From the NCBI GenBank assembly GCA_002633005.1, contig NMRA01000655.1, positions 171,526 through 222,210 of the forward strand: 50,685 bases of DNA, in the 5' to 3' direction. Positions within the stretch are counted from its first letter, which is position 1. Every line of letters begins with the position of its first letter. Both the position numbers and the translations under genes were made by a program. Of the stretch, positions 32,701-42,816 are shown piece after piece. Source of the stretch: Phoronis australis (lineage: Eukaryota > Phoronida > Phoronidae). The notes beneath the pieces are model-generated. The model was not told where the DNA came from, did not search any database, and worked only from the letters and a program-made list of their open reading frames with translations.

Positions 32701-35700
32701 AGTGTGACATGAGAGCTCCACTGTAGTACACGTCATTCTCAAAAAAATAAAAACTACAATAGCAATTGTGGTTTCCCAGAAACTTGGCGACATCGGTGCT
32801 TACCACAAGACTAAGCGGAGACCCATATGACACCATGGTGAAGAGTGTTCCTACTATGCCCAGCTTTGCAGCTGCACTGTCCTCGTTCACGGTGAAATAC
32901 TTGATGTAGGTCAGAAGACCAACGATGAGAAGAAATGCCAATGCCAATTTACGGTGAAGATGGTGCTGTAAAGGAAAAGTTAATACGGAAAATCCTTTTG
33001 TGTACTGGAATTTGAAAGGGGCGTGGTAATTGAAATTTTGACATTTGGACAGAGAAAAAGTATTTTTCTGATGAAAAATTGTCTCGTCTCAAATGTCAGA
33101 TAACTGTGTGCAAGGTAACGTGTTTGAAAATGAACATATTTTAAAGTGGACATGGTATTATTTAGAAAATGTATCAAACTGTTAAAATTTTGCAACATTT
33201 TTTGTACACAACAAAATGCAGCACAACTTTCAGAAACATGAATTTAACCAAAAATCATCTGCATCTGCTTTGTCAGACACAAAAAAGCTAGTTTCAATCC
33301 TCCAAACTTGAGAGACTGTTCTAAATTGAAGCATTCCTGATGGGCAGATCCATCAATTTTTTATGTATGGATGGTCAACAGAGTTGAGAATAAATGCACA
33401 GAAACCACATGACAAAGACCGACGTTTTAGAATTAGTGATTTGGTTCTGCAAGCTGCTACACCATAATTAGTACCTTCCAGGAAAGCTAATTACCCCGAG
33501 TGAGGCTGTAATAAAATAATAGATAAAGAACCAAATAATAAGTGACAAACCTTTTGCAAAGTGTGAAAGTAGAAGAATGCTAAAAACAAAGCATTGAGAA
33601 TGACAGCCGTCATGTTGACGATGATTAGAGCCACATTGTGCTTCATTAGTCCATATTTCATCCACACTATGGCACTGCAACAGACAACAGAACTACAGTA
33701 TGCTCAAGAACAGCACTACCAACATCATACATCACAGATAACGCATTGCCCAATTTCAATATAGAAATTTCCAGAGGAGGCGCCAGTCTCTTCTAATGCA
33801 CATAGGTTTTGGCTACTGAACAGATGATGTAGTTGCCATAAGTAAAATGTGCCATCACACCAGGCGCCGCTAGTGAATAGCGATGTCGTGGCCAATAGAA
33901 AACCTACATGTACAATATTGTTGGTTGCAGCTTATGAGCAGGACCACAAGTCTGTACACTGAGGATATACAGAGTCAGCGGTCTAAGCACAGTAGTCTGT
34001 TGACATAACCGACTTACTGCAAATGTGAACAATGCATAACCCTGCAAAACACACTTCATCAAATAGTACGTCACCAATTAACACACAACATAATGTGCTT
34101 TTTTAACAAAATAACATTAATTGCAACTCATTGCAAGAGATTACAATTGCAAATCAAAATCTGCTATTAGTCTATTAGATAAGTACAACTGCACACTTGT
34201 TCATGTAATTCCTGTAAGTATATGTTTAGTCATTACTAGAATTCTGCACTATTCCTGTAAGTATATGTTTAGTCATTACTAGAATACTGCACTATTCCTG
34301 TAAGTATATGTTTAGTCATTACTAGAATACTGCACTATTCCTGTAAGTATATGTTTAGTCATTACTAGAATACTGCACTATTCCTAATGGGTCCACCGAT
34401 CAAGCTCTGGCTATGTAAGATAATATATATCATCAGTTTAGGACACAATGTGGCTAGCAAGAGAAATTTCATTTTTTTCATATTCCATGAAATATTAATT
34501 GAACTGAACAAATCCTTTACTGTTCTAAAGTTCTATTACAGCTACCATCAGACACTGTTTTGAGATGTTGTGAAGCATTTGCAAAATTGGTGACTCATTA
34601 CCAACCGTTCTTTTCAAAAGTGCTGTCAGAGCTTTAGTTTCATTTTAGCCATAGGACTTAAACTGTTGACCTTGGCCTGAGCCTGCTCACTGGAAAACCA
34701 CCATTGCACTAATGGTTGGCAGATGAGTATAAGCAGTAATGATCAGATAGGGTCTCAATAGAAGAGGTTGGTAGGAACTTTACAGTGATTAAAGGCGAAG
34801 ACAACCTTTTTTCATGTCATTTTTTGCAGAAATAAGGTTCGTTGATTATCCCAGATATATTTTTCACTTATTTACTGCTTTTCGTAATTTAATTAATTAC
34901 TCGTCGTCTACTCCGGAAGTGACGTTTTGGGAGGCAAGAATTTCGTGCCAATTTCTTTTCATATAGTCTTGACTGTGAGAGCAGTCGAGTCAGTCATTGT
35001 TCTACCTCGGTTGTGATAAGTTCGGTCGTCGTTTGCTTTTGCTTACAAGTCAGTCAACATGCCACGCTGTTGCTGCGTACTGGGGTGTACTCATTATCGT
35101 CTCACGTACAGAGGAAGAACTGTCCCACTTGGCCGAGTGTCCCGCGACACACTCCCACTGGAGGGTGATCTGAGCACCCAAACTTCTTACATCCCGCCGT
35201 GTGACTCCCGTGCCACACACCTGGCACCTTCCAAATAGCTCCAATACACGTCCACAATAAACTTATCAAACTTAGGCTCACCGCTCTGTTCATTGGATGA
35301 TGAACTATCCCTTTCAGTGGATGTCAAACTGGGCCTGTATTCACTCCCACTACTCAACATCGCTGCAGGGCTGCTTGCAGGCTCTGGGCTAGAGACAACG
35401 GCACAGGGCAAATCACTGCTAGTTCCCGGAATTGCACGCAATGGGGTACGTTCGGAGGCACGGGTAACAGTAGATGAAGTGCCTCCAGTCACTGTATATA
35501 GTGGCCACAGCTCGCGAGGCTTCTCGCTTCAAAAACGCACTTCTCGGGGTTGGCGACGGGGCACTGCCAGGAATTAACAGCGACTGTATGGTACCCTTCT
35601 TCAGGCGTTGTTTCACAGGGACCTTCATCAATTCAGCGTACATATCTGTCATAATCTGACGGCAGAAAATGCTTGCCACACACTCGGTAACCCTCCATTG

Positions 35701-38408
35701 CTTTGTAAGTTGCGTGGATGGGTAGCACTGCATTCTTCACATGAACGAGCTAGCCAAGTACGGCGAAGTGTGTCATCTTTTGGAAAGTGACTCAAGATAA
35801 CCAAAGCGCGTGTGAGACAATAATGAGTACATCCCGGCATGCAGCAACAGCGTGGCATGTTGACTGACTTGTAAACAAAAGCAAACATCTACCAAACTTA
35901 TCACAAACGAGGTAGAACAATGACTGACTCGACAGCTCTCACAGTCAGATTATAATGAAAAGAAATTGCCGCGAAACTCTTGCCTCCCAAGACGTCACTT
36001 CCGGAGAACAGGACGAGAAATTAATAATCAAATTACGAAAAGCTGTAATTAAGTGAAAAATGCGTCTGGGAAAATCAACGAACCTTATTTTTGCTAAAAG
36101 TGACATGAAAAAAGGCTGCCTTCGCCTTTAAGCAGTGTACTAGTAATCATTTTGTCCTCTCAGAGATTGCAGTGCCAATGAGGTGTAGAAAGTCAGAGGG
36201 ACCCCAGCAATTTGAGCACCACCCAGTCATATTTTTTTGTCCAATTCCCTCGGATGCCACAATGTTACCTCGATCTTTGCCCATTCCCTGATAGCCACGA
36301 TATCCAAATTAGTCTTTCTGCGGTTAACACAGCTTTCACTCTCCACAGATATAGTGATGTTCTGGATTAAGAAAGCATCGAAAACACCTTCTATTAATTA
36401 CTTGGAAGAGAATCCAGTCACTAGCTGTTTAATGATTCCAACTTATACATCAGTCACACTCACCTGGAGAGCATGCACAGAAGTGGGAAACAGGAAAAGT
36501 CGACAGTGCTACCACGTGCTTTGATCTTCATGCATGTTGGGCTGCAAGATCAAGCATGGGATTTAGTCACAGTACCACATACACAATCATCAGATATCTA
36601 GCACCAAAAGTAATCATCATGATGAGCAATGACAAGCCATGAATATTCTGACAGGAAATTCTACTTGAGCTCAGTTGCCAGAGGAATTCTGGGTCATTTT
36701 GTCAGATTACTTTTTGGCATGTACTGTGTAAACAATCACACACGCACGCACGCATGCACACAAACGTTCTTGAACTTGAGCTGTCTACCTTGTGTAATGA
36801 ATGAACAAGGGGATTTTGTGGAAATAATCCCTGAAATAAGTCGTGAGTATACAGATCAGAGATTGGTGGCCTCGTCAATGGCAGTATAGAGACCAGAAAT
36901 TGGTGGCCTCATCAGTAGCAGTATACAGACCAGAGATTGGTGGCCTCATCACTAGCAGTATACAGACCAGAGATTTGTGGCCTCATCAGTAGCACGCGTG
37001 TACTTTGGATGTCATGCCAACTTACTGCTAGTTTTCAAAGAAAGTTGATGAATTTCGTTGAAATTCACCTACCTTTCAGGGGTTCAAGCCTTCAAAAGCA
37101 GGACATCCAAAGTGGGTTACTCAATTTCTCAGGGTGTGGATGGCTATCGCACAACAGAGTATTATGACCCCGTGCGATATCACTGTTAAACTCTGGTATG
37201 ATGCAGAGGAGACATGGTGCTGCAATATTTTTTTGTTCATTTTGTACAATTTTCTGAACTAATTGTTTTATTCTGTACAGGCCAACTTAAAGAAAGACCC
37301 AGATGATTTGTTTACTCTACTTGAGCGTTCAAATGCAGAAAAGGGTATCCTAGCTAGAGTGTCTAAATTTTAGTCAGGGTATCCATTTGAATGCCCTAGA
37401 ACCCAATAGATGAAGGCATACTGGCTTAGCCAACATCCAAAAGGAAACCAGATAAAAATGAAATCTTACTTAACAGCTGGTTGAAAAACCTGTTGTTTGA
37501 AATACCACCACCATTGACATAGCATATCTAAATATTTGAATACTTATATTAGATATTAACTGCATGTATTTATAATACTACTTTCATCTATGTACTGTCT
37601 ACAACACAGGTATAATGCTTTGTGATTTCAGGGTTTGTCATTATTTTGGGCGTATGTTCTGTGTATTCTTCAAAAAATCTATATCACCTTAAAAATTGAC
37701 AAGAAGAATTATTGTAAACTGTTTTTGAAAACTACAGCAGCTGCAAAAGTTTAGCCAGATATGCCAACTTAAAACATCAAGCGTACTTAAAAATAAATTG
37801 TGTGTACTATATATTGAGTTAAACCTCTTCTACAATTATTCTACTTGAGAAAGTATTCCTGCATCAATTATTTCAGGAGACATATATTTCAGCAACTTAA
37901 TTTCTGTGGTGCAGTTGTAGTGTAACTGCCTATATTTAGGTGGTGCTCTGGGGAAATACCATGTACTTGGTACCACAACAAGCATCATTGATTGGTTGCA
38001 CAATGCTTTCAGGGAAAAAACACTCACATCACAGCTATTTATTTGTGTAAAGTGACATTGAAAAATATCATATTTTAGTGACATCTCTGGTCATAGTATA
38101 TAAAGAGCCAACAGCCAGATAGGCATAGGGGTATAGGGGATATTCTCCTATATCCCTATGCCCCTAGGCCTATCCTATGCGGGAACAGACTAGCTTTTTA
38201 TTTGAATGTCTAGTAATCAGAAAGGACACCAGCAGAAGGAATGGCTATTTACACCAGAGAGTATGAAGGCCTACTTGTGACAAATGAATCTAGTACTATT
38301 GTCTGGGTACATGTTGTTGGTAAGAAGGCCTACTTACATGTGTGAGAAATTTGTAGCAATCGTTGTGATAGTGGCCAACCATGACAGCAAGGTATACCAG
38401 TCGGTCAT
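23652..38408 (-). CDS. SLC50A1: SWEET sugar transporter (SLC50 family), complete, six exons
   Basis: Exons on the minus strand: 38408-38338, 36541-36464, 33674-33551, 32965-32804, 27134-27015, 23765-23652 (669 nt, 222 residues plus TGA). All junctions are GT-AG and phases agree (2, 2, 0, 0, 0). The protein has the seven-helix two-MtN3-repeat plan of SWEETs, which pass sugars across plasma or Golgi membranes. Landmarks: proline tetrad P25, P43, P141, P158; W54-M-K-Y-G and W172-T-A-Y-G; the paired asparagines N70 and N188 (VPNLIG) that line the sugar site; SYGSPLSL; VVVKTKSTESMPF. Length matches animal SWEET1 (about 220). The start codon begins the first transmembrane helix directly, usual for the family. 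Introns hold several transposons. The symbol marks the family's animal member; exact orthology is not established. Confidence 0.93.
24260..25440 (+). repeat. Higher-order satellite: three ~150-bp monomers in a ~449-bp unit, each with a CTCF-like motif
   Basis: Eight copies of a CCACTAGRKGGCRC-type core lie at 24271, 24414, 24559, 24720, 24862, 25008, 25168 and 25314, all in one orientation. Gaps are 143, 145, 161, 142, 146, 160 and 146 bp, so three monomer types repeat with a period of 448-452 bp. Monomers of the same class resemble each other more (for example 24720 and 25168 share 'gacggac(a/g)c' upstream and 'gcgcaaa' downstream; 24559 and 25008 share 'ggaggYgccacag'). It lies in SWEET intron 5 and is ended on the right by the LINE at 25434. 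Confidence 0.88.
25434..26758 (+). pseudogene. CR1/Jockey-like LINE, 3' part (copy 2)
   Basis: Begins in the reverse transcriptase after the catalytic core: ISDWLVSNKLSLN, SKTKTLLFGTS and FKYLGLIYDQNL (25434-25687). After a shift near 25690 it continues KFVNRVILKTLFNAIIQPHL DYCLPV; another shift near 25760 leads to MKTIQVIQNRAAWIILGAGV and ends YLWKTLPADAK ... FKRIIRNRV with TAA near 26185. A TGTA/TATG simple repeat (26195-26450) and a 3' tail matching 280-560 follow. It is 5'-truncated and frameshifted, sitting antisense in SWEET intron 5. Confidence 0.85.
27015..27134 (-). CDS. SLC50A1: SWEET exon 5
   Basis: Acceptor cctttcag, donor GTAAGT. 40 codons: AVVVKTKSTESMPFMLTCAN then LLVSIEWTAYGYVLGDIFIQ. 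VVVKTKSTESMPF is the most recognisable SWEET block. Confidence 0.95.
27716..28822. mobile_element. hAT-like non-autonomous element, 1107 bp
   Basis: Ends are CAGGGCTTGGAAT on both sides (right end as reverse complement at 28810-28822), with GCGGAAA-rich sequence just inside each end. Flanks give a 6-bp near-duplication, ACATTT (27710-27715) and TCATTT (28823-28828). CAGGG termini are typical of hAT elements. No transposase frame. One N at 28059. Within SWEET intron 4. Confidence 0.7.
28968..29385 (+). repeat. 53-bp tandem repeat, nearly eight units
   Basis: Unit contains 'actgttttagttatagcac' and 'aatgacatgtggttctg'; successive starts at 28970 and 29023 give a 53-bp period. Units differ by a few substitutions (ttata/ttgta, ggc/gac). 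In SWEET intron 4, immediately before the LINE insertion. Confidence 0.95.
29536..30530 (+). pseudogene. LINE ORF2 remnant: region before RT, RT fingers and motif A
   Basis: Two frames overlapping near 30084-30192 (a one-base shift) carry the pre-RT helical region and RT blocks up to motif A. N at 30531 marks an uncertain base next to the internal deletion. Frames are intact enough to suggest a fairly young insertion, consistent with the perfect target-site duplication. Confidence 0.85.
30600..31520 (+). pseudogene. LINE ORF2 remnant: C-terminal region with CCHC knuckle
   Basis: Frames 30704-31150 and 31181-31468 read through typical Tx1/L1 C-terminal wording (WEKQLNTVIPREWWRKAYSY; RLLGTNKFLSKIGVRNSDSC; CxxC...H...C; SCLRVQSFWKTVENWI), separated by a stop near 31148. 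Cannot encode a working polymerase. Confidence 0.85.
31721..32803. other. SWEET intron 4 DNA, nothing recognised
   Basis: No repeat or coding frame supported between the LINE and exon 4. Confidence 0.4.
32804..32965 (-). CDS. SLC50A1: SWEET exon 4
   Basis: Acceptor cctttacag, donor GTAAGC. 54 codons: linker helix LALAFLLIVGLLTYIKYFTV, then AAKLGIVGTLFTMVSYGSPL with P141 of TM5. Confidence 0.95.
33551..33674 (-). CDS. SLC50A1: SWEET exon 3
   Basis: Acceptor ctgttgcag, donor GTTTGT. One base completes Ser50, then AIVWMKYGLMKHNVALIIVN and MTAVILNALFLAFFYF, end of TM2 through TM3 with N70. A longer overlapping frame on the same strand is a shadow. Confidence 0.92.
34208..34385 (+). repeat. 43-bp tandem repeat, about four units
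   Basis: Units start 'attcctgtaagtatatgttt' at 34208, 34251, 34294 and 34337; nearly identical. In SWEET intron 2. Each unit contains TGTAAGTATATG. Confidence 0.95.
34789..36131 (-). mobile_element. Kolobok-like element with THAP ORF (copy 2)
   Basis: TTAA at 34789-34792 and 36128-36131 flank a 1335-bp element with about 310-bp inverted ends (AGGCGAAGACAACC left; AGGCGAAGGCAGCC right, reversed). Coding direction is minus, the same strand as the SWEET gene, in whose intron 2 it lies. Its internal plan equals copy 1: THAP start inside the terminal repeat, linker, zinc ribbon, then the other terminal repeat. The short CAGTG found on both flanks is offset, so TTAA is the better duplication candidate. 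Confidence 0.78.
35187..35858 (-). pseudogene. THAP-type N-terminal part of a transposase (copy 2)
   Basis: ATG at 35858-35856: MPRCCCMPGCTHYC gives the C-x4-C ligand pair, then HFPKDDTLRRTWLARS with the conserved Pro and Trp. After a frameshift the C-x2-H pair appears in the DNA (CGKH near 35670-35685), then ELMKVPVKQRLKKGTIQSLL. A further ORF (35492-35187) gives a Ser/Pro-rich linker and FDKFIVDVYWSYLEG. The zinc-ribbon part (CQVCG ... WECVAGHSAKWDSS) follows in another frame (35244-35100). The catalytic DDE domain is missing. Better preserved at its start than copy 1. Confidence 0.7.
36464..36541 (-). CDS. SLC50A1: SWEET exon 2
   Basis: Acceptor atcttgcag, donor GTGAGT. One base completes Ile24, then PTCMKIKARGSTVDFSCFPL and LCMLS, ending AG of Ser50. 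Contains P25 and P43 and the K-x-ST loop motif. Confidence 0.88.
36850..36996 (+). repeat. 37-bp tandem repeat, four units
   Basis: Units contain 'cagagattggtggcctcatc' and 'agtagcagtatacagac', with scattered substitutions. In SWEET intron 1. Confidence 0.92.
38338..38408 (-). CDS. SLC50A1: SWEET exon 1
   Basis: ATG at 38408-38406, encoding MTDWYTLLSWLATITTIA then TNFSH, ending AT before donor GTAAGT (complement of 38332-38337). This is TM helix 1. Start chosen as the first ATG giving the standard short SWEET N-terminus. Confidence 0.85.
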
Positions 38409-38847
38409 TGTGATGAGTTACATCTTTCTAATTATTCACCTGTAACTGAAAGGTAATTTTAACATCAGAACCAACAAGTGAGTTTATAAAAACAGGGTTT
38501 TTAACCAAGAACCATACGAATTTAATCACATGTTCGTAAGTTATGACGATATTCAAGTCACATTGAACATAAAATCATAATTTCTCCTGGATATGGAGGG
38601 ATATGACGTTATATTCACTGGCGTGAGCTGTTTAAAAACGACCACTTGCCAACTTGGGCAACGGAACGAAGGACTGTACGAAAAAAAATTGATAACTGCA
38701 GTATTTGTTAGAGCAGGAAGAAATTAAAGACAGCAATTGCCTCAAAAGTCAAAAGTGTCCCTCTGTGTGCAATGAGGTACTTGTAATTAACACGACTGAT
38801 GGTTTACTAGAGAGTAGTGTGCGGCAAAATGAGCTGAAAAGCTTTCA

Positions 38848-38984
38848 GCATATGGATACCCTATGGAATGGATACCCTATGGGATGGATACCCTATGGAA
38901 TGGATACCCTATGGGATGGATACCCTATGGGATGGATACCCTATGGGATGGATACCCTATGGGATGGATACCCTATGGGATGGC
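38848..38984 (+). repeat. 16-bp tandem repeat, eight to nine units
   Basis: Repeats of 'ggataccctatgggat' (two units with gga to gaa changes), about 440 bp upstream of the SWEET start codon. The apparent 124-codon ORF through it is an artefact of a repeat not divisible by three that happens to lack stops. Confidence 0.95.
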
Positions 38985-39334
38985 CACCGTCTCTAGTGCT
39001 AGTTGAGACGGTGATACTGTGTGTCAAGTCTATGCATTTATATCAGCTGGTGTACGCCACAGGCATACAGGGGCGATAGTAACACCCCTTCTGGGGTCAG
39101 CACTTATGGTAACGGCAATTTCTCGCTTCATAGTGAGATCTCGTGTAGGTGCTGCCGCTTGTTGTCTGCAAGTGACAATGTCAAATTGATGAATAGAAGA
39201 GTATTTCGGCAGCAAACGGCCTGGTGTGAGCTGGTGCGATGGTATTAAATTACCCACGGGATAAAACTGAACTGAGATGAGCTGCCTCAAACATGCAATA
39301 TGAAAACAAGGATTAATTTTTTGCATATTACATG

Positions 39335-40115
39335 AATCTCTCTAGCCTTGGTGCAAAGCTGTATACTGAATTTACAGCTTTGCGAGGATGTGGGTAAAAA
39401 ATTGGCCAAATAAAATTTGACAAAAAATTGGTGTCACTAAAAACACACTCTTCCTCTAGTAAACCAAATTATTTACCGATGTTGGAAAAATTAGCGTTCT
39501 ACCGTTATTCTGCTGCTTAAGTTGTGGAGTGATCTTTTGCATCGGCTTTCGGCGCCATGAAATATTGCCCAGTCTCTTTTTTTGCCGATTCTTCAATCAA
39601 CTGTTGTTCATTCACAAGGTTGTGTACATGTCACAACAAATCACCGGAACTGGTTTCACTTCATTTTAAGTTTTCAAAATTTTAGCAAACCAAATTTCAG
39701 ATCAAATTTTGCTGTTGTGAAGCTGTCACCATCTCCCAAGAAATGTCGCAAAAATTTAGGAAATGGAGCGTGCGCGTGTCACGAGCATACTGTTTTCAAA
39801 ATGACGACATACTTTTCTTCATTACAAAATTCAGAAAATTACACAAGCAAATTAAGTTAATTAGATTGTTTTTCACTTAAACCACTGTAAGGGGCAAGGT
39901 GGGTGTCGGTTGAGTCCCAGATTTTGAATGCACCCCCACCAGTCTTTAGCTCTACATGTTGATACAAGTTTCACGACGAGGTGACGAGCACAACTACCAG
40001 AGCTGTGTGCAATTTTGAGATCTGTTGGAGCTCAACACACACACAGTGGTATATAGCAGTATATTGATGATAGTCTTCATACAGGTATATGGCTGGCTAG
40101 AATCTCTCCAAATTC
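39335..40115 (+). repeat. Internal fragment of the hAT-like family (copy A)
   Basis: Matches the reverse complement of about 43205-43960, the inside of the hAT-like element at 42817-45092, over some 750 bp. Shared landmarks: 'ccgttattctgctgct', 'gattcttcaatcaactgttg', 'tgtcgcaaaaatttaggaaa', 'cttttcacttaaac'. No transposase reading frame recognised in either copy. Confidence 0.75.
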
Positions 40116-41277
40116 ATTACTAACTAATACCAATTTTCAGCACATAATTTGTTGTGTCAAATGATGTTTGAGACTTGACACTGACAGGTTTTCACTTAAG
40201 GGAATAAGAAGCGCGGTAGACGCCTTGAAGAAGGAGTTTCTTATCTATTTTTAAATCAAAATACATCACATATACTAAGTCAGCTCACTAAATGTTGCAA
40301 GTGTAAAAACTGGATCCTCTATTATCCGAGAGAAAAGGTGCCTGTGCCTTGTTAGAAGAGATTATTCTTGGGGTGAGGGAAACATTCTATCTCCTGATCA
40401 TCATCAATAGCACCCCCACCTAGTTGCAACACCTCAGAGGTTGTGCCTCAAGCAGCCAAAAGTAACATTTTGCACTCTTTCAAATTGTGACCTGTGTGAG
40501 TTACAAATGATTCGAACCTCGAGGGCAATCACTTGAGTGGAATTTTTGGACCTCATTAGGGGATTTTCGCCTGATTTTTCAATATTTTTCTGAGAGGAAT
40601 GGGGTCAATATTTGGCCCCAAAATCAAGGGATAGAGGGCCTTGAAAAAGTTTTTGAGAGACTGTGACGCGTTCGCATTTCAGCGCCGGCTGAAAGAAAAC
40701 AAGGTAAAGTAAATGTCAATTTGTTATTTAATGAGTTTTATATTGATTGACTCCACTGCATGATTCAGCTTTATTTTGTAAGCCACAACTTATGTTAATG
40801 TTTTTGGACCTAAATGTCTTGATCATCAAAAAGCCCATGCGGCCGGAGTACCTCGACCGTAATCTAATTTTTTTAAGGTCAACATAATTTAAATGCCCAT
40901 GCGGTCAGCGTACAAACGTGATCAACTTGGGTATAGGGGAACCTCTGCCCAAACTTTTTATATCCGTAATAACAAAACCCATGTTGACTGACATCCCCTC
41001 CAACTTATTAAGTTGAGAATATGACCTTGGAATAATGATCATTTGTTTTTTTCTGAGGCTAACGTCTTTTCTTATAGTACATTTATAAAAAGGATCTGTG
41101 TATAACATGAAAAATAAAAAAGTTCGGTCCCTGAAACTACATATTTTCATCAATTGGGGGATTGGGAAAAGAGGTATTTGGCTAATAATTTTTGAAAATG
41201 GCTAAAGTTTTCAGATGCTTTAGCCATTTTGCCTAATACCTTTAAATGTCTAGCACGAGCCTAGTTTCCCACGTTAC
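40116..41277. other. Intergenic DNA, nothing recognised
   Basis: No gene or defined repeat seen. Confidence 0.35.
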
Positions 41278-41445
41278 TTTTTGCAAGTGTCACGTGACAG
41301 GTCGTGCTCTTCGCTCAGTCTCGTGCTAATCGTTGCCAAAGTTTTCCACGACATCTTGAAATACTTTGTTTTATTTGTGCTTATCATGCACGGTGAAAAA
41401 GTTAGTGGCCACCAAACAAGTGGAGTTGAAATTCGTCGCCTAAAA
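41278..41445 (+). repeat. Dispersed repeat pair, copy 1
   Basis: Similar to 41960-42115, about 680 bp away, in the same orientation: 'cgctcagtctcgtgcta', 'aatactttg', 'cacggtgaaaaagtta', 'agtggagttg'. More diverged than the other repeats here. Confidence 0.6.
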
Positions 41446-41959
41446 GCCCTAAATAATTGTAACAGACATGCTTTTTCAAGTGACATTTTAAACTGTAAAA
41501 CATATGTTTGACGAAGTGAAAACCTCTAATTTGGTGAAGAAACAACACAAGACGAGATTAGTACAGGAAAGTGATGCAGAGTGGCACCTAGGCTAGTCGA
41601 GGGGCTACAACGAGTACGAGTAAGACTAGGCAATTACATCGTCCTCGATAACGAAGGCAAACAGGGGCATTAGTACATTCCCACAAAAAGTTACGAGTTT
41701 CAAAATACAGCAAATAAAATCAAATGAAACATGCACATAATGCACATGCAGTTATAAAACATACCATAAGTCTGGAGACGATTCAATCAAGGTAATTTGA
41801 ACAAATCGATGAAAATCTGTTGCAGTTTGCTTGAGTTTGTCTTACCGGATGCCATTTTCATGGAGGAAGTTACGTGAAATCACGCATGTTGATGAATAAA
41901 AAGCCCAGGGGACACAAATCTTACAAATTTCATCTGATACCTTCCGATGCGATTTTGCA

Positions 41960-42115
41960 ATTGTTACGCGCTAGCGTCACGCGCTTCTCTCAATCTCGTG
42001 CTAGCCTTTGCCTAACTCACGTAACTCAGTTTAAATACTTTGTGGTTATCACGCGCGCGTGGTGAAAAAGTTAACGCGGTGATCAAAAAAGTGGAGTTGG
42101 AATTTTTCGCCAAAG
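41960..42115 (+). repeat. Dispersed repeat pair, copy 2
   Basis: See 41278-41445. Confidence 0.6.
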
Positions 42116-42816
42116 TCACTTTCATTCTCATAACTAAAACTAAGCTTCATCAGAGATATGTGTAGAAGTAGAAACGACCACTGAAGAAATTAAGCGCTTA
42201 AAGTGATAGTTTTAAGTGTGGTCACTGTGGAATGTATTTTGGCACTAGTCGGATATAATGGACCCTAACTTATTCCAAATAAATCCACTAAATGTATGTC
42301 TAAATGAATGATTTTGGTATCGTTGCATTCCTCAGACATCTGGCTATCCGTACAAACCCTTTTCATGACCCTCAATTACTCTAGTCCATAACTATGCCAT
42401 TCTGAACTTGGTACACTTTAGCGTTAGCCACGCGCATTGTGAAATCGGCAGCCATTTCAGGGAACTTACTATATCTAGCGCCATCTGTCGGCGATTTGCT
42501 ACAACACGCGCTGTTCCTTTTTCATCAGTCAACATGGACGACGATAACATGATGATGACAGATACGATCGTGAGAGAGACGACAAAGGTGATGACGAGAG
42601 CAGATGATTAATAACGACTGACGTTAATAATATTGACGAAATCGACCAATGACGTTGACTGATGAAAAAGGAACAGCGCATGTTGTAGCAAATCGCTGAT
42701 AGATGTCGCTAGATACAGTAAGTTCCCTGAAATGGCTGCCGATTTCACGATGCGCGTGGCTAAAGTGGACCGAGTTCGGAACAGCGTAGGCGTAGCTATA
42801 GACTAGAGTAATTGAG

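Noticed and set aside
33468-33680. 70-residue minus-strand ORF at SWEET exon 3
   Set aside because: Shadow frame; the true exon frame gives the MtN3 helix with WMKYG.
38705-39079. 124-codon ORF with a GYPMGWIPYGMDTLWD-type repeat
   Set aside because: Caused by a 16-bp tandem repeat lacking stop codons; no flanking domain or splice evidence.
41820-41875. Possible minus-strand start exon (MKMASG followed by gtaagac)
   Set aside because: Only six codons and no identifiable second exon; chance ATG plus donor is likely.
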